Shown here one piece after another: positions 8,418 through 17,808 of a stretch of DNA of 64,000 nucleotides. The notes below the pieces were generated by a model that had not been told where the DNA came from, did not search any database, and worked only from the letters and a program-made list of their open reading frames with translations. Each line of letters starts with the position of its first letter. The first letter of the stretch is position 1. The position numbers and the translations under genes are program-made. Origin of the DNA: Chitinophagaceae bacterium (GTDB lineage Bacteria > Bacteroidota > Bacteroidia > Chitinophagales > Chitinophagaceae). The DNA lies in NCBI GenBank assembly GCA_016719015.1, contig JADKAZ010000001.1:930001-994000 (forward strand). Reading direction: 5' to 3'.

Positions 8418-9110
8418 TTATATTTTAAAGAGATTTACATCCACCGGCTTATTTATTTCAATAGAAGAAAATTCAATAGTGCCATTAGCGGTAGTTTGCG
8501 AAAAAGGATAAGTATATCCATCTTCCATCTTTTTAAAATTAGAAAAAATGGTTTCTATAATTTGACCTGAAGCGGCTGAAACAGCAACTGATTTTACCCG
8601 ATAATATGTTTTGCTATCAATAAACAAAGTAGTTATTCTTCCGGCAGCGGTTTCAACCTTTAATTTATAACAATCCATTCCGTCAAACATTTCTTTTCCG
8701 AGTAATTCTACTTTGTTACCTTTTTCTTTGTAGTTATAAAGTTGGCCCTGCAAATCCAATTGTGGCAATCCGGCTTTTAATTTTTCCTCTGTCATCTCTT
8801 GCACACTTGTCTGCCCCTGGAAGGGTAAGTACTCCCACCCTTTCGTCGGGGTATAAATCTGGAAGCCTTCGCCAATTCCGGGAACTACAATATCGGAACG
8901 GTAACCTATTCCGTGTGATGCAGTAATAGTTACTTCCACTTCAGTTCCCTGCACGGTAAGGGAGCCGACCATCTTTACAGTTTTGATGGCGGAGATTTTT
9001 TCTGTGCCGCCAGAGGCAGCAATGTAGTTGGCAATTATTTCGTCTGCTGATTGTGCTTTTGAAAAGGCAGTAAGAATAACTAACAGCAATGAGAATAAGA
9101 TTCTTTTCAT
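8418..9110 (-). CDS. Secreted LolA-like outer-membrane lipoprotein-sorting domain protein (copy 1)
   Basis: 230 residues with a signal peptide (MKRILFSLLLVILTAFSKAQ). The mature region opens with SADEIIANYIAASGG and continues with alternating beta strands (KTVKMVGSLTVQG, YRSDIVVPG, KVELLGKEMFDGMDCYKLKVET, TTLFIDSKTYYRVKS). This layout is that of the LolA/LolB-type half-barrel seen in many Bacteroidota periplasmic proteins of unknown ligand. It is paralogous to the protein at 12323-13018 over its whole length, and each copy lies just upstream of a Sortilin-like gene. No lipobox is present, so it should be soluble in the periplasm. A role in lipid or lipoprotein handling is inference. Confidence 0.65.
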   Translation of the reverse strand: MKRILFSLLLVILTAFSKAQSADEIIANYIAASGGTEKISAIKTVKMVGSLTVQGTEVEVTITASHGIGYRSDIVVPGIGEGFQIYTPTKGWEYLPFQGQTSVQEMTEEKLKAGLPQLDLQGQLYNYKEKGNKVELLGKEMFDGMDCYKLKVETAAGRITTLFIDSKTYYRVKSVAVSAASGQIIETIFSNFKKMEDGYTYPFSQTTANGTIEFSSIEINKPVDVNLFKI

Positions 9111-9154
9111 ATCACTAATTTTTGTTTTATTGGTGTAATGAATTTCTACTAAAG

Positions 9155-12100
9155 CTAAAACCCTTTCTTTGGCCCACCCGGAATCAATCCTTCTTTTTTA
9201 AGTCCGTCAATCACAGGCTGGTCATATTTTTTTTAATATTTGCTGGCTTTCCTTCTCCTTTTTCTTTACCTCCTGTTGCAAAACAGTTACCCGCTGCACC
9301 TGCAGGTTAGAAGGGGCTGCCTCCTGCCCTGTTACCCCGGAATACACTTCTGTTATCTCTTCCCGTAGCTTTTTCTCATCAGCAAAAACAGATTTTTGTT
9401 TGGTAGCCAGTAATTCTGACCTCAATTTTTCCAATTCGTCATTGTATGCAATCATCATTTTTTTAAGAGAAGAGTCTGTCACTTTAGAAAGGTTATCCTT
9501 TATCAGCTTCTGCCGTGCATTTATAGTATCTACAACTCCAGCCAGTTGTTCATGCATTTTGTAAATATCCATAGCAGTTTTATACTGCAGCTTACGGTCT
9601 TGCAGGGTAAAGTTTTTATCCGTAGCATCATGCACTAATTTTATGACAGAGGTATAAACTGAATCACCTACTTTCAGTTTTACGGTATAATCACCCGGCA
9701 AAACCATTGGTGCAAGAAAGGCGGAAAAATCTAATTTAGAACCACCACTGGCAATTTTTGGTGGTTTCATACTCAGGTTCCAATCAATCATATTCACTCC
9801 TTTTCTTTTACCCCCGGGTATTGATTGCACTAATTTACCTGCCGGGTCATAAATGTCCATTTTTACTTCGCCGCTGCTGACCCTGTCTTTCAGATAATAT
9901 TTTATAGGAGGTATTGAAGGTGGATTAGGAGCCACCCAACCGCCGGTACTGGGAAAACCACCGCCGCCAAACTGCCCCATGGTTAACGTAATGGGTGTAT
10001 TGGGAAACAATACAACATTTTTTTCTGCTGTTTCTTTCTTCAGATTTCGAATGGGTGAAATATCATCTACAATTAAAATACCCCGGCCATGAGTGGCAAT
10101 TATCAAATCATGTGTGCGGGGATGAATTTGAATATCTCTTGCCAATACATACTCCGGTATTTTATTTTTCATCCGAAACCAGTTTTGCCCGCCATCTAAC
10201 GTAGCAAACAAACCCATTTCTGTTCCAAGAAACAATAAGTCTTTGTTCAACGGGTCTTCTTTTATTTTATGGGCAAAGCCAGTAAACTCTGAACTGCTGA
10301 GCAATGTCCATGTTTTGCCCATATCTATTGAACGGGCCACATAAGTTTTATGATCGCCATACATATGATTATCAAAAGTAGCGTACACTATTCTTTTATC
10401 AAATTGGGATGGCTCAATACTGCTGATCCATGTTTGTGAAGGAATGCCAGCTTTTGCATAGTTAGCTGCCACATTAATCCATGTTTTACCAGCATCTGAT
10501 GTGTATTGTAAATTACCATCATCGGTTCCTGCCCAGATTAATTTTTCATCCAATGGTGATTCTGCAACGGTGAAAATAGTGCAATGATTTTCTGCAGATG
10601 TATTATCAGCACTCAGGCCACCACTATTCTCCTGTTCCTGTTTCTTTTTATCGTTGGTAGTAAGATCGGGTGAAAGGCGGGTCCAGTTTCTTCCCTGGTC
10701 AGTTGATTTATACAGGTACTGGCTGCCCATGTATAAATTCTTTTTATTAGCCGCACCAATTACTATAGGTGTATTCCAGTTCCAGCGGAGTTTGTCATCA
10801 CCCGGCGCTTGTTGTGGTTTTATATTAACAGCTTTATTATTTACGAGGTTGATGCGGTTTATATTTCCGCCTTGTGATTCTGCATAAGCCGTATAAATAT
10901 CATTCGGATCGGGTTGCACCCAAAAACCATCACCACCGTTCAACGATTTCCAATTTGCATTACCTACACCACCCGATGCAGCGGATGGGCCTGTCCAGCT
11001 ACCGTTGTCCTGCAGACCACCATATATATTATATGGTTTTCTATCATCTACTGCGGCATGATAAAATTGTCCAACAGGAAGACTCTGCACAAAACTCCAG
11101 GTGGCACCTTTATCTAAACTAATATAAACGCCACCATCTGTACCGAGGTAAAGCTGATTGGTGTTATTGGGGTTAATCCATAAAGCATGGTGATCGCTGT
11201 GTACCCAACCACCTTCATTACTGGCATCAGCAAATGAATAACCTCCATCACTTGAATAAGAAAATGATAAGGCAGGACGATACACTCTTTTTGGATCTTT
11301 CGGGTCAATAACAATAGTGGAAAAATAAAAAGGCCGTGACACTACATTGAAAGTGGCACTTTGTTTCTTCCAGTTTTCTCCCCCATCGGCTGAAATGTAT
11401 AATCCAGTTTCATTTGCTTCTACTATGGCTACTAAATTTTGCGGAGCACTTGGTGCTACTGTAAACGCAATTCTGCCAAATGGTTTGGCAGGTAATCCGT
11501 TCTTTATTTCTTTCCATGTTTTTCCTCCGTCTGTACTTTTCCAAAAACCGCTGCCATTCCCCCCGGAGTTAAAAGCATATGGTTTGCGTCGAAACTCCCA
11601 GGTAGATGCATACACCGTGTCGGGATGCTGTGGATCTACTGCTACATCGGCACAACCAGCATCTTCACTGATAAATAAAATTTTTTCGAAACTTTTTCCT
11701 CCGTCAGTTGATTTATACAATCCTCTTTCTTTACTGCTGCTCCATAATGGGCCGGGTACCGCAGCATAAATTGTATTAGTATTGGTTGGATTTATTACCA
11801 GCTTAGCAATATGTTCAGTTTTTTCAAGACCGAGTTTGGTCCAGTTCTCGCCAGCATCGGTTGATTTATAAATACCATCGCCGATAGAAACAGAATTCCT
11901 CATATTACTTTCGCCAGTGGCAGCATATATAATCTTCGGATTTTTAGGATCAATAGCAATGGCACCAATGCTCTGGCAATATTTATCAAAAATTGGCTTG
12001 AACGAAGCCCCTGCATTGGTCGTTTTCCAAATACCACCTCCGGCTGTTCCCACATAAATAGTTTTGCCATCTTGTGCCACTCCTTCTATTGCAGTAATGC

Positions 12101-12227
12101 GGCCACTCATAGTACCGGGACCCAGCCACCGGGCTTCCATCATACCAAAAGTGCTGCTGTTAACTGTTGCCTGACTGTAAGAAACAGTGGCAGATATGAT
12201 GAACAAGATTGACAGAAAGATTTTCAT
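9155..12227 (-). CDS. Secreted Sortilin/VPS10-like BNR-repeat protein (copy 2; frameshift near the C-terminus)
   Basis: The intact frame runs 12227 to 9222 (1,001 residues). It has a signal peptide (MKIFLSILFIISATVSYSQ), an Asp-box propeller (TTNAGASF, STDAGENW, STDGGKSF, STDGGKTW, SADGGENW, SLDKGATW, STDQGRNW, TSDAGKTW, SIDMGKTW, TLDGGQNW), a Pro/Gly linker near 745, an FlgD-like beta domain and a coiled-coil tail. The frame ends at an eight-T run (9227-9234). Adding one base continues it as KKKYDQPVIDGLKKEG and on to a TAG at 9155, a natural hydrophilic C-terminus. I therefore place the true end at 9155. It is paralogous to the gene at 5140-8293. The extracellular role and ligand are unknown. 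Confidence 0.8.
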
Positions 12228-12258
12228 ATATAAAAATTGAACTTGAAAATTAATAACA

Positions 12259-12282
12259 AACCCCGACTTTTCAATCGGGGTT
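12259..12282. terminator. Hairpin terminator between the second LolA-like/Sortilin pair
   Basis: AACCCCGA/TCGGGGTT stem with an eight-base loop in the 95-bp gap between 12227 and 12323, the same arrangement as at 8374-8398 in the other pair. The trailing sequence is T-rich in both directions but not a clean T run. Confidence 0.65.
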
Positions 12283-12322
12283 TGCTTGTTTTACTATTAT
12301 AAAGTCATATTAATTCAATGGC

Positions 12323-13018
12323 TTACTTTTTAAAAATTGCTTCATCAACCGCCCCGTTGATGGTGATTTTACTGATGTTAAGTTCCCCAAAAGGAAGGGT
12401 CATTGACTTAGCAATCACAATTCCTTCTGGCAGTTTTTCATAGTTGCTGTAACTGGTAACCACTTCTGCTTCCTGGCCATTTGCTTTTCTAACGGCAACA
12501 CTTTTGATAAGATAATTAGTTTTAATTTCAAAATACATGGTTTCGGGACTACCATTTTTCTTATTCACCTTTAGTTTATAACACTCGGTGCCATCTACAT
12601 CATCTTTACCAAGATATTCTACTGAATGGCCTTTTGCGGCATAATCAATTAAGCTGCCCTGAGCATCCAATTGTTCTTGTGATTCAACAAGGTCTTCTGC
12701 GGTCATCGCTTCGGGTGCCTGCTGACCTTGAAATGGCATATAATTCCAACCTTCTGTAGGTGTAACGATCATGTAACCTGTCATACCCATTATTGAAATA
12801 TCCTGGCGGGAGCCTTTTTTGTGTAATATAGTTTGTACAACCGCAATTTCGGCCCCCTGAGCCTGCAATGTGCCTTCCATTTTTACAGAATTTACTTTTC
12901 TCCAGGCATCGGCACCACCAATAGCTTCGATATGTTTATTAATCACCTCATCAGCAGTTTGAGAAAAAACAGAAAAACCTGCTGATAATAAAAGCAAAGA
13001 GAAAAGAATACGTTTCAT
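12323..13018 (-). CDS. Secreted LolA-like outer-membrane lipoprotein-sorting domain protein (copy 2)
   Basis: 231 residues from the ATG at 13018, chosen because the signal peptide MKRILFSLLLLSAGFSVFSQ starts there; an in-frame ATG at 13051 overlaps the promoter. The mature sequence (TADEVINKHIEAIGGADAW, KMEGTLQAQGAEIAV, VEYLGKDDVDGTECYKLKV, MYFEIKTNYLIKSVAV) is collinear with the paralogue at 8418-9110. It is the first gene of the second LolA-like/Sortilin-like unit. Periplasmic; ligand unknown. Confidence 0.65.
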   Translation of the reverse strand: MKRILFSLLLLSAGFSVFSQTADEVINKHIEAIGGADAWRKVNSVKMEGTLQAQGAEIAVVQTILHKKGSRQDISIMGMTGYMIVTPTEGWNYMPFQGQQAPEAMTAEDLVESQEQLDAQGSLIDYAAKGHSVEYLGKDDVDGTECYKLKVNKKNGSPETMYFEIKTNYLIKSVAVRKANGQEAEVVTSYSNYEKLPEGIVIAKSMTLPFGELNISKITINGAVDEAIFKK

Positions 13019-13048
13019 ATTGTATGTTTTTGTTTTAAAAATTGAGTT

Positions 13049-13056
13049 CAAATGTA
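13049..13056 (-). promoter_or_regulatory. Candidate -7 element (TACATTTG) for the LolA-like gene
   Basis: Exact TAnnTTTG on the minus strand, with a TTTG upstream at a slightly short spacing (15-16 bp between elements). It predicts a leader of about 25 nt for the gene starting at 13018. Confidence 0.5.
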
Positions 13057-13109
13057 AAGATTAGCAGTTGCCAAATGAGTATTTTAGTGTGAAATAACAA
13101 AATAAGCAG

Positions 13110-13445
13110 ATGAAAGGTTCATTTTTAATAACTGGCCGATTGGTGGATGTTCACTCACAGACGATTTATCCGGCTGAAGTAGTTGTAAAGGACGAAAAAA
13201 TAAGTTCAATCAGGGAGATTCCTGACTCCGGACTCCTCACCCAAGACTATATTCTCCCGGGCTTTATAGACAGTCATGTACATATTGAAAGTTCGATGCT
13301 GGTTCCGTCCGAATTTGCAAGACTGGCAGTAGTGCAAGGCACTGTCTCCACCGTCAGCGACCCGCATGAAATTGCCAATGTATGCGGCATGGAAGGTGTG
13401 GAGTTTATGATTGAGAAATGGAAAGACCGTTCCCTTCAAATTTAA
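13110..13445 (+). pseudogene. ade: Adenine deaminase, N-terminal part (frame broken)
   Basis: 111 residues carrying the N-terminal amidohydrolase signature YILPGFIDSHVHIESSML and TVSTVSDPHEIANV, followed by a premature stop. Dropping one A from the AAA after TGG near 13420 gives WKTVPFKFNFGAPSCVPAT, the expected continuation across 13425-13515. A second one-base change (one extra A in the run at about 13513-13517) then joins it to the frame at 13527-14813. The two indels cancel out. Within this part, residues DSGLLT come from a GACTCCGGACT segment that also occurs in the intergenic inverted repeat at 62506-62608, so a repeat fragment may have been absorbed here too. Confidence 0.8.
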
Positions 13446-13526
13446 TTTTGGCGCACCAAGCTGCGTACCGGCTACCATTTTTGAAACGGCAGGAGCAACA
13501 TTAGATTCAGCCGATGTGAAAAACTA

Positions 13527-14813
13527 TTGCAAAGAGATGAGATAAAGTATTTGAGTGAGATGATGAATTTTCCGGGTGTATTGTTTAAGGACGAAGAGGT
13601 AATGAAGAAGATAGCAGCAGCACATCGATTAGGCAAACCTGTAGATGGGCATGCCCCTGGGTTAAGAGGAGAAGAAGCCAGGAAGTATATTGAAGGGATT
13701 TCATTTCGTTCGGAAACCGAAATCCCCCCGGCGGGGGGATTTAGTGGGGCCACCGATCATGAATGTTTTACTGCTGAAGAAGCACTGGACAAACTACAAT
13801 ACGGTATGAAAATCCTTATACGGGAAGGAAGTGCAGCTAAAAATTTTGAGGCATTAATTGATTTATTGAATGACTGGCCGGACATGATGATGTTTTGCAG
13901 TGATGATAAACATCCTGATAGTTTGGTGCTGGGTCATATCAACCACCTTTGTGCAAGAGCTGTTGCCAAAGGCATTGATATTTTCAAGATTCTTAAAGCT
14001 GCTTGTGTAAACCCTGTTCTTCATTATAAATTAGATGTTGGACTGCTGAGAGAAGGTGACTATGCAGATTTCATTGTGGTAAAGGACTTAGAAAATTTTG
14101 AAGTGGTAAAAACATTTATCAATGGTGAATTAGTGGCAGAGAACGGGGTGTCAAATATCGTAACCACAAAATCTGGTATTGTAAATAATTTTTCCTGTAG
14201 CAGAAAAGAAGTAGCCAACTTTGAAGTTTCACTTGTTCCTAACCAATCGGAGCTACATGTTATTGAAGCATTAGACGGGCAGCTTATCACCAACCGGCTT
14301 TCAATTGCACCCAAACTGGTTGACGATAAAATTGTAAGCGACGTAGAAAACGATACTTTAAAACTGGTGGTAGTAAATCGTTACCGTGAAGCTCCGGTGG
14401 CTGCCGCATTTATCAAAAATTTTGGATTAAAAAAAGGAGCTATCGCTTCGTCTGTGGCACATGACAGCCACAATATTGTTGCGGTGGGTGTGGATGATGA
14501 AAGTATTGGCAATGCAGTAAATTTTGTTATTGCCAACAAAGGCGGTATAAGCTGTGTAATCCCTACCGAACCAGCAGGCAGTTGGAAGGAGATGGCACTC
14601 CCCTTGCCAGTAGCCGGACTGATGAGTAATGAAGATGGCTATATGATAGCCGCTCAATACACCGATATTGACAAAATGGTAAAAGAAGAACTCGGCTCCA
14701 CTTTAACTTCTCCTTTTATGACACTCTCGTTTATGGCTTTGCTGGTGATACCACATTTAAAGCTGAGTGATTTAGGATTGTTTGATGGGGATAGGTTTGA
14801 GTTTGTGAGGTAA
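13527..14813 (+). CDS. ade: Adenine deaminase (main part; whole gene 13110-14813)
   Basis: 428 residues in frame. Together with the N-terminal part at 13110 this is a metal-dependent amidohydrolase that converts adenine to hypoxanthine and ammonia in purine salvage. Metal-site and family motifs: DGHAPGL, TDHECFTAEEAL, MKILIREGSAAKN, FCSDDKHPDSL and, in the C-terminal domain, HDSHNIVAVGVDD. About fifteen extra residues (SFRSETEIPPAGGFSG) sit between YIEGI and ATDHEC, where family members run directly on; they are encoded by a double palindrome at 13702-13745. True translation should begin at 13110 once the two homopolymer indels are corrected. Whether the insertion is tolerated is unknown, but it is in frame. 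Confidence 0.88.
   Translation: MQRDEIKYLSEMMNFPGVLFKDEEVMKKIAAAHRLGKPVDGHAPGLRGEEARKYIEGISFRSETEIPPAGGFSGATDHECFTAEEALDKLQYGMKILIREGSAAKNFEALIDLLNDWPDMMMFCSDDKHPDSLVLGHINHLCARAVAKGIDIFKILKAACVNPVLHYKLDVGLLREGDYADFIVVKDLENFEVVKTFINGELVAENGVSNIVTTKSGIVNNFSCSRKEVANFEVSLVPNQSELHVIEALDGQLITNRLSIAPKLVDDKIVSDVENDTLKLVVVNRYREAPVAAAFIKNFGLKKGAIASSVAHDSHNIVAVGVDDESIGNAVNFVIANKGGISCVIPTEPAGSWKEMALPLPVAGLMSNEDGYMIAAQYTDIDKMVKEELGSTLTSPFMTLSFMALLVIPHLKLSDLGLFDGDRFEFVR
13702..13745. repeat. Palindromic mini-element inserted in frame in adenine deaminase
   Basis: Two adjacent hairpins: an ATTTCG...CGAAAT arm pair around TTCGG/CCGAA (13703-13723), and the near-perfect palindrome ATCCCCCCGGCGGGGGGAT (13722-13740). 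It encodes an extra segment absent from the normal deaminase domain and resembles the C-run/G-run units found in the kinases. Confidence 0.75.
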
Positions 14814-15086
14814 GTATTCAAACAAGCCCTACGGGTGCAATTAAAACATTCATCGTTTTTTCACCCCAGAGAAAAAGAGTCCGCTAAGTTTACGCAGAGT
14901 TTCTCTGTGCTATCTCGTTAACTCATGTTCTCTATGGTAAAATTTTCTTTTGAAAGCCCCTCCTCCAACTTTCACAATCCCTTAGTAAGTAAACAAGGTA
15001 TTCCTGCATCTCATTAATAAGTAAAGACCCCGCAGGGCAGACAGAGTGTAGAAAGAACAAGGGTCTGAACAGTTAAAAGCCTTGTT
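14814..15086. other. Intergenic region with repeat-like fragments, no gene
   Basis: 273 bp without a credible coding frame. It contains a short perfect inverted repeat CAGAGTTTCTCTG at 14895-14907 next to CAGAGAAAAAGAGTCCGC (14871-14888 region), and a CCCCGCAGGG segment near 15028. These look like fragments of dispersed intergenic repeats. No TAnnTTTG promoter for the following gene is evident. Confidence 0.4.
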
Positions 15087-15383
15087 ATGAAACAGACGCT
15101 ACACATCTCCGCCGCTTTCGACCAACCAGAATTTGTACAGAACCTGGTAGAACGTTTAGCTTACCGTCGTTATGAACAGGGCTTTGGCAAACAGCAAATG
15201 CCCCTTGGTTTAAAAGCTATTGAAACTTCCAGTACCGAGACCTATGTAAGCGGTACTATGGCCATTGACTTTAATGACGGACAAGAACCTATCAATATGC
15301 CTTTTATAACCTGCTTCAATTTTACCTGTATCAAGGGCGACAGTGAGCCCTATCAACTTATATGGAGCAGTTCGCTGAACTAA
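15087..15383 (+). CDS. Conserved-looking small hypothetical protein
   Basis: 98 residues, no signal peptide, transmembrane helix or known motif. It starts MKQTLHISAAFDQPEF, has a basic segment LAYRRYEQGFGKQQM around residue 30 and a beta-rich second half (TYVSGTMAIDFND, FITCFNFTCIKGD). Codon use looks like that of its neighbours and the reverse strand has no better frame. It is isolated between a repeat-like spacer and the promoter of the LiaF-like gene. Function unknown. Confidence 0.45.
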   Translation: MKQTLHISAAFDQPEFVQNLVERLAYRRYEQGFGKQQMPLGLKAIETSSTETYVSGTMAIDFNDGQEPINMPFITCFNFTCIKGDSEPYQLIWSSSLN

Positions 15384-15468
15384 GTAGTAGATTTTAAGAC
15401 CAGTTATCGTTTTCACCCCGGCATTCCTGCCATTCACCGACTTAAAGCTGCACAGCACCCATTCACTA

Positions 15469-15499
15469 TTGACCAATCACTTTTCTCCCTATAGATTTG
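15469..15499 (+). promoter_or_regulatory. Strong Bacteroidota promoter (TTG-N20-TAGATTTG)
   Basis: A -33 TTG at 15469-15471 and an exact -7 TAGATTTG at 15492-15499, 20 bp apart. The predicted start lies near 15506, about 10 nt before the ATG at 15517. It would drive the LiaF-like, DUF4288-like, LytS and LytTR genes. Confidence 0.7.
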
Positions 15500-15516
15500 T
15501 TTAAAATTAGAATGAC

Positions 15517-16353
15517 ATGAGAGAAGAGTACAGAAACAAGTTCCGGGAGAGATGGGAGGAACGAAAAGAACGTTGGGAAAAAAGAATGGAGCACCGCAGC
15601 AATCATGGTCATATATGGACAGGTGTGTTTATCCTGCTAGTAGGTATAGCTGCATTGGTAAAAGCAACTGTTACTGATTTACCAACCTGGATGTTCAGCT
15701 GGCAAATGTTCTTGATACTGCTGGGATTTTTTATTGGGGTTAAACATGGTTTTCGTGGCGGTGCCTGGTTTATCCTGATGTTGATTGGTGGCGCATTTCT
15801 TTGTACAGAAATATACCCCGATATTGAAATTAGACGGTATATCTGGCCTGTTGTCCTGATTGTTGTCGGCGCCCTTCTTATTATCAAGCCCCGCCGTCGT
15901 CACTACGGCCAATGGGCTGATTGTGATGAAAAAAAAAAGACAGCGGCTACCAATTCAGAAATAGATGAGGCACCGATCGTTGATGAAACTTATGAAAGCC
16001 AGAAAGATGTCCAGGAAGATTATGTAGACAGTACGTCTGTTTTTGGCGGGGCCAAAAAGAATATTATTTCTAAAAATTTTAAAGGTGGGGACCTGGTAAA
16101 TATTTTCGGTGGAACCGAACTTGATCTTAGCCGGGCAGATTTTAAAGGAATTGCTGAAATCGAACTGACCACCATTTTTGGTGGAACTAAACTGATTGTT
16201 CCTTCTAACTGGACTGTAAGGTCCGAAGCTGTTACCATTTTCGGCGGCCTGGAAGATAAACGGAACATGCAGACGATGATTGATAATCCGGATAAGGTTT
16301 TGTTGCTGAAAGGGACAGTGATTTTCGGCGGAATTGAGATCAAAAGTTTTTAA
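15517..16353 (+). CDS. LiaF-like membrane protein (DUF5668 plus LiaF C-terminal domain)
   Basis: 278 residues. A highly charged N-terminus (RERWEERKERWEKRME) precedes four hydrophobic helices (about residues 35-55, 65-80, 85-100 and 110-128) and a cytoplasmic linker. The C-terminal third is a beta-helix-like repeat with VFGGAKKN, IFGGTELDLS, IFGGTKLIVPSNW, IFGGLEDKR and VIFGGIEIKSF, the hallmark of the cell-wall-active-antibiotics-response (LiaF/VraT) domain. LiaF proteins restrain LiaS-type kinases; here the gene lies upstream of a LytS/LytTR pair in the same direction, so an envelope-stress regulatory role is a reasonable inference. Confidence 0.75.
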   Translation: MREEYRNKFRERWEERKERWEKRMEHRSNHGHIWTGVFILLVGIAALVKATVTDLPTWMFSWQMFLILLGFFIGVKHGFRGGAWFILMLIGGAFLCTEIYPDIEIRRYIWPVVLIVVGALLIIKPRRRHYGQWADCDEKKKTAATNSEIDEAPIVDETYESQKDVQEDYVDSTSVFGGAKKNIISKNFKGGDLVNIFGGTELDLSRADFKGIAEIELTTIFGGTKLIVPSNWTVRSEAVTIFGGLEDKRNMQTMIDNPDKVLLLKGTVIFGGIEIKSF

Positions 16354-16355
16354 TG

Positions 16356-16379
16356 AATGACAGGTAATAGCCTGTCATT
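16356..16379. other. Intergenic hairpin after the LiaF-like gene
   Basis: Nine-base-pair stem AATGACAGG/CCTGTCATT with a TAATAG loop, starting 3 bp after the stop codon. There is no T tail, so it may be an attenuator or mRNA-stabilising hairpin rather than a full terminator. Confidence 0.5.
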
Positions 16380-16405
16380 ATCATACATACCAAACACCAA
16401 CCTTT

Positions 16406-16765
16406 ATGAACTGGTATCTTACAAAAATGGTCTTTCGCATCGTTTGCGGTGATGGGAACCATACAGCCCAATTTGATGAACAACTTCGCCTGATCTCAGC
16501 CGGGAGTAAAGAAGAGGCTTTTCACAAAGCACAGGTATTAGGCGGCAAAGAAGAAGAAATGTTTTTCAACCGTAACCAGCAATTGGTACAATGGCAGTTT
16601 ATAAGCATTAGTGAATTGTACCAGCTCAACGAATTGGTGGATGGAGCAGAAATGTATTCAAGAATTGAGGAAAAAGAGAATGCGGAAAGTTACCTGCATA
16701 TTATTTATAAGAAAGCTGAGCAAATACGTTTTGGCCATACACTAGAAATACTGAACCTGACGTAA
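16406..16765 (+). CDS. DUF4288-like small protein
   Basis: 119 residues. The N-terminal pattern WYLTKMVFRIVCGDG followed by QFDEQLRLISAGSKEEAFHKA and a central IEEKENAESYLHIIYKK fits the DUF4288 family, small soluble proteins without known function. The stop is one base before the LytS-like start at 16767, so it is co-transcribed and probably coupled with the two-component pair. No catalytic motif is seen. Confidence 0.6.
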   Translation: MNWYLTKMVFRIVCGDGNHTAQFDEQLRLISAGSKEEAFHKAQVLGGKEEEMFFNRNQQLVQWQFISISELYQLNELVDGAEMYSRIEEKENAESYLHIIYKKAEQIRFGHTLEILNLT

Positions 16766-16766
16766 A

Positions 16767-17807
16767 ATGTCAAACTCACCACTGTCCATATTAAGGTTTC
16801 GGATCATTTTCATCATTGCCTGGATAGTAATGGTTGCAGATAATGCGATGGTCCTTAATTTCTTTGGGCTACCATGGAAAGCAGCTATCATTGACAGTGC
16901 GATTAGCAACACCTTATTATTATTGGCCTGCCTGCTGGTGATGAACACTCTCCGTTATTATTTGCCCCGGGGCAAGCAGTATATCAATATTTTTTCCATT
17001 TGTCTTTTCCTTACTATCATTTGGCTGCTGCTTGCCAAACTGTTACTTCGCATATCACTGAATCATTATCCCGGTTATGCTGATCTGCTGCATCATTCTT
17101 TATCCATTCGTTTCAGTATTGCTTTTCTATTACTTGGATGCGTAACAATGATCAGTATACTCTGGTATAATCAGCAGGAGCAAAAAGAAATGAATGAACG
17201 AAAAATTGATGCTGAAAAACTGGCCAAAGAAGCAGAGTTATTCAAACTGCGTCAACAATTGCAACCGCATTTTTTATTCAATAGTCTGAATTCCATTAAT
17301 GCATTAATTGGAAGCAGACCAGAAGAGGCCAGGAAAATGGTACAGCAGTTATCTGACTTTTTAAGAGGTACAATAAAAAAAGAAGAAACCCAGTGGGTGA
17401 CATTTCAAGAAGAACTACAGTACCTGCAATTGTACCTTGATATAGAAAAAGTAAGATTTGGTAACCGCCTGGCCACTGAAATCGAAGTAGATGAAAATAT
17501 TAAACAACTAAAGTTACCAGCCCTCATCTTGCAGCCCATTGTTGAGAATGCCATCAAATTTGGTCTATATGATACAACGGGAAACACCGTAATACGTTTG
17601 TTCGCCACCAAAGAAGGGGATAACCTGGTCATCAAAGTGTTAAACCCTTTTGACCCGGAAACTTCATCCCCGAAACAGGGAACTGGATTTGGATTAAAGT
17701 CCGTACAACGAAGACTGTATTTGTTGTTTGCAAGAACTGATCTGTTGACGACCCATGGAAAAGAAAATATCTTTACAACAATTGTAAAAATTCCCCAAGT
17801 ACAATAA
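16767..17807 (+). CDS. LytS/YehU-type sensor histidine kinase
   Basis: 346 residues. Four N-terminal transmembrane helices (about residues 10-30, 40-60, 75-95 and 115-135) are followed by a coiled-coil linker. The His_kinase domain carries LQPHFLFNSLNSINAL, with the phosphoacceptor His in QPHF, and an HATPase domain with LPALILQPIVENAIKFGL and GTGFGLKSVQRRL. This small kinase type signals to LytTR regulators and typically senses membrane or envelope state. It starts 1 bp after the DUF4288-like stop and ends 1 bp before the LytTR gene. It is unrelated in sequence to the large HEIQNPL kinase family elsewhere in the window. Confidence 0.9.
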   Translation: MSNSPLSILRFRIIFIIAWIVMVADNAMVLNFFGLPWKAAIIDSAISNTLLLLACLLVMNTLRYYLPRGKQYINIFSICLFLTIIWLLLAKLLLRISLNHYPGYADLLHHSLSIRFSIAFLLLGCVTMISILWYNQQEQKEMNERKIDAEKLAKEAELFKLRQQLQPHFLFNSLNSINALIGSRPEEARKMVQQLSDFLRGTIKKEETQWVTFQEELQYLQLYLDIEKVRFGNRLATEIEVDENIKQLKLPALILQPIVENAIKFGLYDTTGNTVIRLFATKEGDNLVIKVLNPFDPETSSPKQGTGFGLKSVQRRLYLLFARTDLLTTHGKENIFTTIVKIPQVQ

Positions 17808-17808
17808 T

